Shown here: piece after piece, positions 17,534 through 24,886 of the stretch
How the letters are laid out: each line of letters opens with the position of its first letter
Position numbering within the stretch: position 1 is the first letter of the stretch
NCBI RefSeq assembly: GCF_011759365.1
Contig: NZ_JAARLZ010000004.1
Span: 124,001 to 188,000 of the forward strand
Length of the DNA stretch: 64,000 nt
Direction of reading: 5' to 3'
DNA from: Luteibacter anthropi
GTDB taxonomy: Bacteria; Pseudomonadota; Gammaproteobacteria; Xanthomonadales; Rhodanobacteraceae
Made by a program: the position numbers and the translations under genes
The notes under the pieces: model-generated
Database searches by the model: none
Seen by the model: only the letters and a program-made list of their open reading frames with translations
What the model was told of the DNA's origin: nothing

Positions 17534-18451
17534 TTATGGTTGACAGTCGCCCGTGGCGAACAGCTCTTCGGGGATGTCGCGGATCACCGCCGCAAGGGCC
17601 TCGAAGAACGGCGTCATGGCTGAACTCTTGCGCCAGAGCATGGCGATGCGCCGGCTGGGTGCCGGGGCCGCGAACTCGATGAGGCTGACGTTGGGCGACT
17701 GCGCCACCGGTGCCTTCACCGCCAGGGCGGGTAGCAGCGTGATGCCCACGTTGGCCGAGACCATCTGCCTGAGCGTTTCCAGGCTGGTCGCGCGGAATCC
17801 CGTCTTCTCGCCGGCACCGGCCAGATGGCAGACCTCCAGCGCCTGGTCGCGCAGGCAGTGCCCATCTTCCAGCAGCAACAGGTTCTGCTCGGCCAGTTCG
17901 TCCATGCGCATGCAGCGGCGACCGGCCAGTTCGTGATCGCCGGGAACGGCCAGGACGAAGGGTTCCTCGAACAGGAACTCGGTGTGCAGGGAGTCGTCAT
18001 GGACGGGCAGGGCAAGGATGCCGGCGTCGAGGGTGCCCTCGCGCAGCATGTGCAGCACCTGTTCGGTTTTTTCCTCGCGCAGCAGCAGTTCCAGGCGGGG
18101 GAAGCGCTCGCGCAGGCGCGGGATCACGTGCGGCAGCAGGTAGGGTCCCAGGGTGGGGAAGATGCCCAGGCGGATCGTGCCCGATTCGGGGTCGCGGGTG
18201 CGCTGGGCGATCGACTTGATCTCATCGATCTGCGACAGCACCCCCCGTGCCCGGCGGGCGATTTCCCGGCCGGTTTCCGTGAGCAGGACTTTGCGGGGCG
18301 TGCGTTCCACCAGGGCCACGCCCAGCTCGTCTTCGAGCTTGCGGATCTGGGTGGAAAGGGTGGGCTGGCTGACGAAGCTGGCTTCGGCGGCCCGGCCGAA
18401 ATGGCGGTACTCGGCCAGGGCGACGAGGTACTGGAGGTCCCGAAGGTTCAT
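17534..18451 (-). CDS. oxyR: Hydrogen-peroxide-sensing regulator OxyR
   Basis: A 305-residue LysR-type regulator. The winged helix-turn-helix is at 1-60 (FGRAAEASFVSQPTLSTQI). The redox pair is Cys-199 and Cys-208 in EDGHCLRDQALEVC, the same numbering as in E. coli OxyR, where peroxide forms a disulfide between them and activates the protein. It is divergent from ahpC, and a four-part OxyR-type box lies in the shared promoter region 22 bases upstream of its start codon, so it probably activates ahpC-ahpD and controls itself. Confidence 0.97.
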   Translation of the reverse strand: MNLRDLQYLVALAEYRHFGRAAEASFVSQPTLSTQIRKLEDELGVALVERTPRKVLLTETGREIARRARGVLSQIDEIKSIAQRTRDPESGTIRLGIFPTLGPYLLPHVIPRLRERFPRLELLLREEKTEQVLHMLREGTLDAGILALPVHDDSLHTEFLFEEPFVLAVPGDHELAGRRCMRMDELAEQNLLLLEDGHCLRDQALEVCHLAGAGEKTGFRATSLETLRQMVSANVGITLLPALAVKAPVAQSPNVSLIEFAAPAPSRRIAMLWRKSSAMTPFFEALAAVIRDIPEELFATGDCQP

Positions 18452-18473
18452 GCGGCGGCTCTAGGGGCTCTTG

Positions 18474-18510
18474 ATAGCCAAAGCCTATCACATTGATGCC
18501 TACAATCGAT
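18474..18510. promoter_or_regulatory. OxyR-binding box between oxyR and ahpC
   Basis: The sequence reads ATAG-N7-CTAT-N7-ATGC-N7-CGAT. The known OxyR recognition pattern is four ATAG/CTAT quarter-sites spaced by seven bases. The first two quarter-sites are perfect and the last two have two and one mismatches. It sits 22 bases upstream of oxyR and 93 bases upstream of ahpC, suited to control both. Confidence 0.8.
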
Positions 18511-18603
18511 TTGAGATATGTGCGCGGGGTCGCTAACCTTGGGCTTCAGTCGCGTTACCAAGCGCGCAACGAGTTCACCCAAACCCTCAACGGAGAGTCG
18601 AAA

Positions 18604-19152
18604 ATGCTGACCATTGGCGATAAGTTCCCCGAATTCAACCTGCTGGCCGTCGACGGTGGCCCGCTGGCCAACAAGATCGAAGACGCCTTCACCACGATTT
18701 CCGACAAGTCCTACGAGGGCAAGTGGAAGCTCGTGTTCTTCTACCCGAAGGACTTCACCTTCGTGTGCCCGACCGAGATCAAGGGCTTCAGCGACCTGAA
18801 CGAGCAGTTCGCCGACCGTGACTGCCAGGTGCTGGCCGCGTCGACCGACTCCGAGTTCGTCCACCGCGCCTGGCGCATGGACCACGCCGACCTGAAGGAC
18901 CTCAAGTTCCCGATGCTGGCGGACATCAAGAAGGAGCTGACCACCGCTCTCGGCATCCTGACCGCCGACGGCGTTGCCCAGCGCGCGACCTTCCTGGTCG
19001 ATCCGAACGGCGAGATCCAGTTCGCCTACGTCACCGCCGGTTCGGTCGGCCGTAACCCGGACGAAGTGCTGCGCGTCCTCGACGCCCTGCAGACCGACGA
19101 ACTGTGCGCATGCAACTGGAAGGCCGGCGAAGAGACCCTCAAGGTCGCCTGA
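18604..19152 (+). CDS. ahpC: Alkyl hydroperoxide reductase subunit C (2-Cys peroxiredoxin)
   Basis: A 182-residue peroxiredoxin reducing organic peroxides, H2O2 and peroxynitrite. The frame is open further upstream, but ATG 18604 with GGAGAG (18591-18596) and the start MLTIGDKFPEFNLLAVDG fit the family. The peroxidatic Cys-55 is in FTFVCPTEIK, and the resolving Cys-168 is in the C-terminal ELCACNWKAGEE. In this AhpD-linked type electrons are expected from AhpD and not from AhpF, and no ahpF is seen. It lies under an OxyR box and 231 bases upstream of ahpD. Confidence 0.96.
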   Translation: MLTIGDKFPEFNLLAVDGGPLANKIEDAFTTISDKSYEGKWKLVFFYPKDFTFVCPTEIKGFSDLNEQFADRDCQVLAASTDSEFVHRAWRMDHADLKDLKFPMLADIKKELTTALGILTADGVAQRATFLVDPNGEIQFAYVTAGSVGRNPDEVLRVLDALQTDELCACNWKAGEETLKVA

Positions 19153-19213
19153 TCCTTCGACGCTCGACGTCCCGCGCCGCATCCCTCCCTCCCCCGCGCG
19201 GCGCGGGCACCCT

Positions 19214-19280
19214 GCAGGAGCGCGCCTGCGCGCGACCAAGGTCGCCGCAGGCACCGGTGACGCGCAAGCGCGCTCCTGCA
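19214..19280. repeat. Inverted pair of REP-like palindromes between ahpC and ahpD
   Basis: Two divergent copies (19214-19237 and 19256-19280) of the genome's GCAGGAGCGCGCC/GGCGCGCTCC family, in opposite orientation. They could fold into a long hairpin between ahpC and ahpD and moderate read-through or mRNA decay. The function is inferred. Confidence 0.7.
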
Positions 19281-19383
19281 ACCCTCTGGCTACATCCCGT
19301 ATGCCCTCGCGTGAACCGGAGCCCGCGCTCCGAGCCATTCCGCGCCCCTTTCCCATGTCCCATTCGATAAAGAAGGTGCATCC

Positions 19384-19926
19384 ATGAGCGTCGCCGAACT
19401 CCGCAGCAAGCTTCCCGAATACGCCAAGGACCTCAAGCTCAACCTCGATTCCGTGTTGAGCGAAGCCGGTGCCCCGGGCCTCAACAAGGCGCAGATCGCC
19501 ATGGTCGCGCTGGGTTCGGCCATCGCCGCCCGCTACAAGCCGCTGACCGAGGCGCTGGCGGTGTTTGCCGAAGAGAACGCCACGCCGGAACAGGTGACCG
19601 CCGCCAAGGGTTCGGCCGCGATCATGGGCATGAACAACATCTATTACCGCTTCCAGCACCTGGTCTCGCACCCGGAATACGCGTCCATCCCGGCCAAGCT
19701 GCGCATGAACGTCATCGGTGCCTACAAGGGCGATGCAAAGAACGATTTCGAACTGGTCTCGCTGGCGGTGTCCGCCGTGAACGGTTGCGGCATGTGCATC
19801 GATTCGCACGACAAGGTGCTGCGCGACGGTGGCATTCCGGTGCAGGCGATCCAGAGCGCCGTGCGCATCGCGTCGGTGATCCATGGCGTGGCCGTGGTGC
19901 TTGAGCAGGCTGACGCGGCGGGTTGA
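19384..19926 (+). CDS. ahpD: Alkyl hydroperoxidase AhpD
   Basis: A 180-residue AhpD-like disulfide reductase that regenerates AhpC. The catalytic CxxC is Cys-135/Cys-138 in NGCGMCIDSH, with His-142 of the proton relay. Length and the all-helical composition match the family. It is co-directional with ahpC and presumably co-expressed under OxyR, though a REP-like inverted pair separates them. In mycobacteria AhpD takes electrons from lipoamide; here the donor is unknown. Confidence 0.95.
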   Translation: MSVAELRSKLPEYAKDLKLNLDSVLSEAGAPGLNKAQIAMVALGSAIAARYKPLTEALAVFAEENATPEQVTAAKGSAAIMGMNNIYYRFQHLVSHPEYASIPAKLRMNVIGAYKGDAKNDFELVSLAVSAVNGCGMCIDSHDKVLRDGGIPVQAIQSAVRIASVIHGVAVVLEQADAAG

Positions 19927-19943
19927 TCGTCGCCCCGTTTTAA

Positions 19944-20095
19944 CCGGTCGCGTGCGAGGCGCGGTCCTGCAAACCGCCGCTCCGGACAGGTCGCGCGCAA
20001 GGCGCGCTCCTACAGACCACCGCTCCGGATCGGTCGCGCGCGAGGCGCGCTCCTACAGGGCGGTTTTTGTAGGAGCGCGCCTTGCGCGCGACCGG
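19944..20095. repeat. Cluster of four REP palindromes
   Basis: This fills most of the 329-base space between ahpD and the M1 peptidase. Copies lie at 19944-19970, 19987-20013 and 20030-20056 in one orientation and 20069-20095 in the other. The last two form a long perfect-looking stem around a short loop. The first copy is the most degenerate. Outside the cluster (20096-20255) no gene or clear regulatory site is seen. Confidence 0.85.
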
Positions 20096-20255
20096 TGAAA
20101 CGACCGCCTCGACGGCCCGGATGCGACCGGTAAATCGCACCCGTACGCCCCCCTTTCTGCCGCACCGCCGCACCCCAGGGGTGCCTTCTGGCACTGTGTC
20201 GAAGGTCACCCGGTTCGCACGATGGCGGGATCGTCCAAATGGGGATCTTCCTGCC

Positions 20256-22937
20256 ATGCGTCGTTTCGTACGCCCTCTACTCCTGACCGCGCTCGCCGCC
20301 AGCTGCGGTGCCGCCCTGGCCGCCGGCACGGAGGCCCCGCCGCTGGGCCACCTGCCCACCTGGGCCCAGCCCGAAAGCTACCGCCTGACCTTCAAGGTGG
20401 ACCCGAAGCAGGAAGACTACGCCGGCAGCAGCACGATCAAGGTCAAGCTGACCCAGCCGTCGGACTTCATCTGGCTGCATGGTAAGGACCTGAAGGTCTC
20501 CCGGGTTACCGTCACCGACGCCGCCGGCAAGAAGCACGCGGGCAAGTACACCGTGGCCGCCGAGCAGGAAGGCGTGGCCCGCGTCGATCTGGGCGCGAAG
20601 CTGGATGGTGAGATCACCCTCGCCATCGACTTCACCGCACCGCTCAACAAGCAGCTCCAGGGCCTCTACAAGGTCTCGCACGAGGGTATCCCCTATGCGA
20701 TGACCCAGATGGAGCCCGTCTCGGCGCGCTACGCATTCCCTGGCTTCGACGAGCCATCGTTCAAGACGCCGTACGACATCAGCCTGACCATTCCCTCCGA
20801 CGACCAGGGCGTGGCGAACACCGCGCAGATCAAGGAAGAGAAGGCCGGCGCCGGCTGGAAGACGCTCACCTTCTCCACGACCAAGCCGCTGCCCACCTAC
20901 CTTGTCGCCTTCGCGGTGGGTCCGTGGGATGTGGTGAAGGGCCCGGACATCTCGCCGACGCAGTACCGCGCCACGGCGACGCCGCTGCGCGGCATCGCTG
21001 CCAAGGGCGAAGGCCACCGCATGCAGCACGTGCTGGGTGAAACCAACTCGATCATCCACACGCTCGAGGACTACTACGGCTTCGGCTATCCGTTCGACAA
21101 GCTCGACCTGCTGGCCGCACCGGACTTCAGCGCGGGCGCCATGGAAAATGCCGGCCTGGTCACCTTCCGCGATTGGCTGCTGCTGATCGATCCGGATTCC
21201 GCCGCGTCGTACGTGCGCGGCTCGTTCAACGTGAACGCCCATGAGCTGGCTCACCAGTGGACCGGCGATACCGTCACCATGGCCTGGTGGGACGACCTCT
21301 GGCTCAACGAAGCCTTCGCGACGTGGATGCAGCAGAAGGTCACGCAGAAGGTGCATCCGGAATACCGCGCCGATCTTGATCGCGTGCGTGGCGCGCAGGG
21401 TGCGATGAATGGCGACAGCCTGGTCAGCTCGCGCAAGATCCGTCAGCCGATCACCGGCAACGGCGACATCGAGACCGCATTCGACGGCATCACCTACCAG
21501 AAGGGCGCCGCCGTGCTCGGCATGTTCGAAGGCTATGTCTCCGAACCGGTGTTCCAGAAGGGCATGCGTGCCTACATCCAGAAGCACAAGTTCGCCAACG
21601 CCACGGCAGACGATCTCGTCGATTCCATCGCCGAGGCCGCAGGCCAGGGCGATGCATTCAAGAAGGCCTTCAACAGCTTCCTCGACCAGTCCGGCGTGCC
21701 GTACGTCACCGCCGAGGTGAAGACCGAAGGCGGCAAGGCCGTGCTGCACCTGGCGCAGAGCCGTTATCTGCCGCTGGGCAGCACTGGTGATACCAGCCGC
21801 GTGTGGGGCGTGCCCATGTGCGTGCGCTATGCCACCAACGGTGGCGGCAACAAGGTCAAGTGCGAGCTCTTCGACAAGGCCACCGGTTCGATGGTGCTTG
21901 AAGATGCCGCGAAGAACGCCTGGGTGCTGCCGAACGCCGATGGCCGCGGCTACTACCGCTTCGCGCAGAGCAAGGCCGACCTCGCCGCACTGGCGAAGGT
22001 GGTGGGCACGCTGAGCGATGCCGAGCAGCTGGCTTATGCCGATGCCGTGCGCGCCGGCTTCCAGCATGGCGACCTCGACGCGGGCGACGTGCTCGCTGCC
22101 TACAAGCCGCTGACGGCATCGAAAACCCGCGAGGTCTTCACCGCCCCGCTGCAGACCTTTGTCTGGATTCTCAACAACGAAGCCGTCAACGATGCGCAGC
22201 GTGATCACCTGCGCAAGTGGGCCATCGATGCGTACCTGCCCAAGCTCAAGGAACTGGGCTATCGCAAGAAGGCCGGCGAGCCGGACAACGATACGCTCAC
22301 GCGTACGGCGCTTGCGGGCTTCCTTGGCGACGACCAGATCGCCGCGCCGGAAGTGCGTGCCGAACTGCTCAAGCAGGGCGATGCCGCGCTGAAGACGAAG
22401 GACGGCCACCTCGACCTCGACGCGGCCGATCCGGATCTTCTGGGCGACGCGCTGTCCGTGGCCGTGCAGGAACATGGCGCACCGGCGGTCGATGCGCTCA
22501 TCGCGGAAATCCCGAAGACCTCCGACCCGGCCAAGCGCAACGCGATGCTGAGCGCCCTGGCCGATACGAAGGACCCCGCCCTTGCCAACAAGGCGCGTGA
22601 CTTTGCGCTCGGCAAGAACGTGAAGGTGGGCGAGATGGCGATGGTGCTGCGTGGTGCACGCGGCACCGAAGCCTCGCGCAACGACCTGTGGAAGTGGTTC
22701 GTGGCCAACTACGACCGCATCGTGGAGCGCACCGGCAGCTTCGCCGGCGGCCAGCTGCCCGGCCTTGCCGGCGGTGGTGGCTGCTCGAAGGCCGAAGCCG
22801 ATCGCCTGGGCGAGTTCTTCAAGACCCGCGCGGCGAAGGTGACAGGCGCCGAGCGTGGCCTGGCACAGACGAGCGAGTCGATCCTGCTCTGCACGGCCCT
22901 GAAGGCCAAGCAGGATCCGAAGGCCATCCTGCGCTAA
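20256..22937 (+). CDS. Secreted M1-family aminopeptidase (zinc metalloprotease)
   Basis: An 893-residue protein. ATG 20256 is chosen because it begins a clear signal peptide (MRRFVRPLLLTALAASCGAALAAG); the open frame upstream runs through REP DNA. The M1 exopeptidase motif GAMEN is near residue 295. The zinc site HELAHQW, followed after 18 residues by Glu in NEAFATW, starts near residue 328. A C-terminal ERAP1-like helical domain completes the protein. It removes N-terminal residues from peptides in the periplasm or outside. It stands alone and is convergent with the lanthipeptide exporter, from which a REP hairpin separates it. A role in trimming a lanthipeptide leader is conceivable but unsupported. 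Confidence 0.93.
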   Translation: MRRFVRPLLLTALAASCGAALAAGTEAPPLGHLPTWAQPESYRLTFKVDPKQEDYAGSSTIKVKLTQPSDFIWLHGKDLKVSRVTVTDAAGKKHAGKYTVAAEQEGVARVDLGAKLDGEITLAIDFTAPLNKQLQGLYKVSHEGIPYAMTQMEPVSARYAFPGFDEPSFKTPYDISLTIPSDDQGVANTAQIKEEKAGAGWKTLTFSTTKPLPTYLVAFAVGPWDVVKGPDISPTQYRATATPLRGIAAKGEGHRMQHVLGETNSIIHTLEDYYGFGYPFDKLDLLAAPDFSAGAMENAGLVTFRDWLLLIDPDSAASYVRGSFNVNAHELAHQWTGDTVTMAWWDDLWLNEAFATWMQQKVTQKVHPEYRADLDRVRGAQGAMNGDSLVSSRKIRQPITGNGDIETAFDGITYQKGAAVLGMFEGYVSEPVFQKGMRAYIQKHKFANATADDLVDSIAEAAGQGDAFKKAFNSFLDQSGVPYVTAEVKTEGGKAVLHLAQSRYLPLGSTGDTSRVWGVPMCVRYATNGGGNKVKCELFDKATGSMVLEDAAKNAWVLPNADGRGYYRFAQSKADLAALAKVVGTLSDAEQLAYADAVRAGFQHGDLDAGDVLAAYKPLTASKTREVFTAPLQTFVWILNNEAVNDAQRDHLRKWAIDAYLPKLKELGYRKKAGEPDNDTLTRTALAGFLGDDQIAAPEVRAELLKQGDAALKTKDGHLDLDAADPDLLGDALSVAVQEHGAPAVDALIAEIPKTSDPAKRNAMLSALADTKDPALANKARDFALGKNVKVGEMAMVLRGARGTEASRNDLWKWFVANYDRIVERTGSFAGGQLPGLAGGGGCSKAEADRLGEFFKTRAAKVTGAERGLAQTSESILLCTALKAKQDPKAILR

Positions 22938-22944
22938 CGCACCT

Positions 22945-23012
22945 GTAGGAGCGCGCCTCGCGCGCGACCGGGTTTTTCGTGAAAACCGGTCGCGCGCGAG
23001 GCGCGCTCCTAC
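22945..23012. repeat. Inverted REP pair between convergent genes
   Basis: Copies at 22945-22971 and 22986-23012 are exact inverted complements around a 14-base A/T-richer loop. They would form a 27-bp hairpin, probably acting as a bidirectional terminator between the M1 peptidase and the lanthipeptide exporter. The exporter's TAG stop codon lies inside the second copy. Confidence 0.85.
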
Positions 23013-24886
23013 AGCAGGCTTGCCTGCAAGGTGTACATCCCGGCATAGCGGCCACCGAGCGCCATCAGCGCATCGTGCGTACCTTCTTCCACGATGCGTC
23101 CGCGCTCAAGGAAACAGATCCTGTCCGCATGCCGGATGCTCGCCAGCCGATGCGTGATCAGCACCACGGTGCGATCCCGGGCCATCCTGCGCAGCGATTC
23201 ATAGACCGCGAATTCCGCCTTCGCATCCAGCGACGACGTCGGCTCGTCCCAGATCACCAGCCGTGCATCACGGTACAGGCCGCGCGCAATCGCCATGCGT
23301 TGCCATTGGCCTCCCGACAGTTCCTGGCCACCGTGGAACTGGCGCGAAAGCAACGTATCCCATCCTTTTTCCAACCTCGCCACCACGTCATCCGCACCGG
23401 CTTCTCTCGCCGCGGCGAGCAGGCCTTCGTCGTGGGTGTCCTCACGCGTATGCCTGCCGAGACGCACGTTTTCCCGTGCACTTCGTGGCCAGCGCAGGGG
23501 GGCCTGCAAGACCATCGCCACGCGGTCGGCAATCGAGGTTTCGGACAGCCCGCGAAGGTCCAGTCCATCCCAGCGGACACAACCCGTGTCGGGCTCGTAC
23601 AGGCCGGCGATGAGCTTTGCCAGCGTCGTCTTGCCCGAGCCGTTTTCGCCTACCAGCGCGATGCTCTGCCCACGTGAAATGTGCAGGTCGACGTTGCTCA
23701 GCGCATCGCTGGACGCGCCGGCATAGCGAAACGAAACCTGCTCGACCACGATATCGCCCGGCGTGGCGGGTGCCTCGCCTTGCGCCTGTGCAGAGCGGTT
23801 GCGCCTGCGCACCGCCGTATCCAGAAACGTCTGGTAGTCGCTGATATAGAGCCCTTTCTCGAAAAGCTCGCGCGCCACCACGACTAGCCGCTGTACGGAC
23901 ATCGCCGCACCGCGCATGGCCATCACGGCCGTGCCGGCGACGGCAATACCGATCCAGCCCAGGTGAAGCATGGCAGCGAGCGCGATGTAGGCTGTCCATT
24001 GCCCAAGTCCCGAAAAGACATGCCCCCAGGTGGCCGCTCGCGCCTCGGCCAGCCCCTGGCGCACGAGGTGATCCTCCAGTGCGGTCGTCGCCTGCGCGAA
24101 TTCGTGCACCACGTGATCGCGCGCCTGGGTGACGCGCAGTTCCGCCGCCGCATCGCGTTCCATCGCAAGATCGCCGATAAGGCGCGCCTGTCGTGTGAGC
24201 GAAATCGTCGTCGCCATGGCGGCATATTGCAGGCTGGCAGCGCGCAGCGTGGCCCATGCTTCCGGCCATAAGGCCAGCAGCATCAGCAACGGCAGCACGG
24301 GATGCAGTACGGCAAGCGCTACCGTGGCGCCTCCCACGGTGACGAGCGACGAAAGCAGGTCCACCACCGAGGCCGTGGCGGTTTCCAGGTGCAGGATGCC
24401 GCGCTCCTTCGCGCGATGGAGCTGGTCGTAGAAGTCCGGGTCGTCGAAGGCGGCCAGTTGCACATCCAGCCCGGCGGCCAGCAGTTGTTCTTCGGCAAGC
24501 CGGTGTACGCGCGGCGAGAGCCTTGCCCGTGCGCGGGCGGTGACCGCATCAAGGCCTACGCGCAGGGCCTGCACCGCCGCCAGCAAGACGATGGTGGGCA
24601 GTAGCGCCACCATGTGATCGAGGGCGAACTGCCCTTCGATGAGTTTGCGCAGCACGTCGGCGGCCATCACCAGTGAGCCGGCGGTGGCGATGCCCGAGCC
24701 CAGCTGCGATGCAAGGACGACGGCGGCCGTCCATGGCGCCGCCTTGCGCAGGATGGCGAGCACGGGACGTACGGCCATCGACAGACGTTGCAGCGTAGCG
24801 GTGGCGCCATGGCGCGATCCCGGCGCCGCACCTTCGATCCGCCAGTAAGGTGCGTGCAACCGGGTATCGTCGGCAGACGTGCTCAC
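23009..24886 (-). CDS. Lanthipeptide ABC exporter (LanT-like, no leader-peptidase domain)
   Basis: A 625-residue fused ABC exporter. GTG 24886 is chosen because it overlaps the LanM stop codon by four bases (GTGA) and removes an Arg-rich extension. Residues about 40-330 form the membrane domain and about 370-620 the ATPase. Walker A is GENGSGKTT, the signature LSGGQWQRMA, Walker B LVIWDEPTS and the H-loop ITHRLAS. Dedicated class II lanthipeptide exporters usually carry an N-terminal C39 cysteine protease that cuts the leader after Gly-Gly. None is present here: the first ~40 residues contain no Cys/His catalytic motif. It is the last gene of the lanA-lanM-exporter operon and ends inside a REP element. 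Confidence 0.88.
   Translation of the reverse strand: MSTSADDTRLHAPYWRIEGAAPGSRHGATATLQRLSMAVRPVLAILRKAAPWTAAVVLASQLGSGIATAGSLVMAADVLRKLIEGQFALDHMVALLPTIVLLAAVQALRVGLDAVTARARARLSPRVHRLAEEQLLAAGLDVQLAAFDDPDFYDQLHRAKERGILHLETATASVVDLLSSLVTVGGATVALAVLHPVLPLLMLLALWPEAWATLRAASLQYAAMATTISLTRQARLIGDLAMERDAAAELRVTQARDHVVHEFAQATTALEDHLVRQGLAEARAATWGHVFSGLGQWTAYIALAAMLHLGWIGIAVAGTAVMAMRGAAMSVQRLVVVARELFEKGLYISDYQTFLDTAVRRRNRSAQAQGEAPATPGDIVVEQVSFRYAGASSDALSNVDLHISRGQSIALVGENGSGKTTLAKLIAGLYEPDTGCVRWDGLDLRGLSETSIADRVAMVLQAPLRWPRSARENVRLGRHTREDTHDEGLLAAAREAGADDVVARLEKGWDTLLSRQFHGGQELSGGQWQRMAIARGLYRDARLVIWDEPTSSLDAKAEFAVYESLRRMARDRTVVLITHRLASIRHADRICFLERGRIVEEGTHDALMALGGRYAGMYTLQASLL

Noticed and set aside
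20277-22475. Minus-strand frame of 732 codons opposite the M1 peptidase
   Set aside because: The plus strand carries a signal peptide, GAMEN and HELAH...E; the opposite frame has no recognisable domain.
20256-22937. M1 aminopeptidase as the lanthipeptide leader protease
   Set aside because: It is on the opposite strand behind a terminator-like hairpin and belongs to an exopeptidase family; proximity alone does not support the link.
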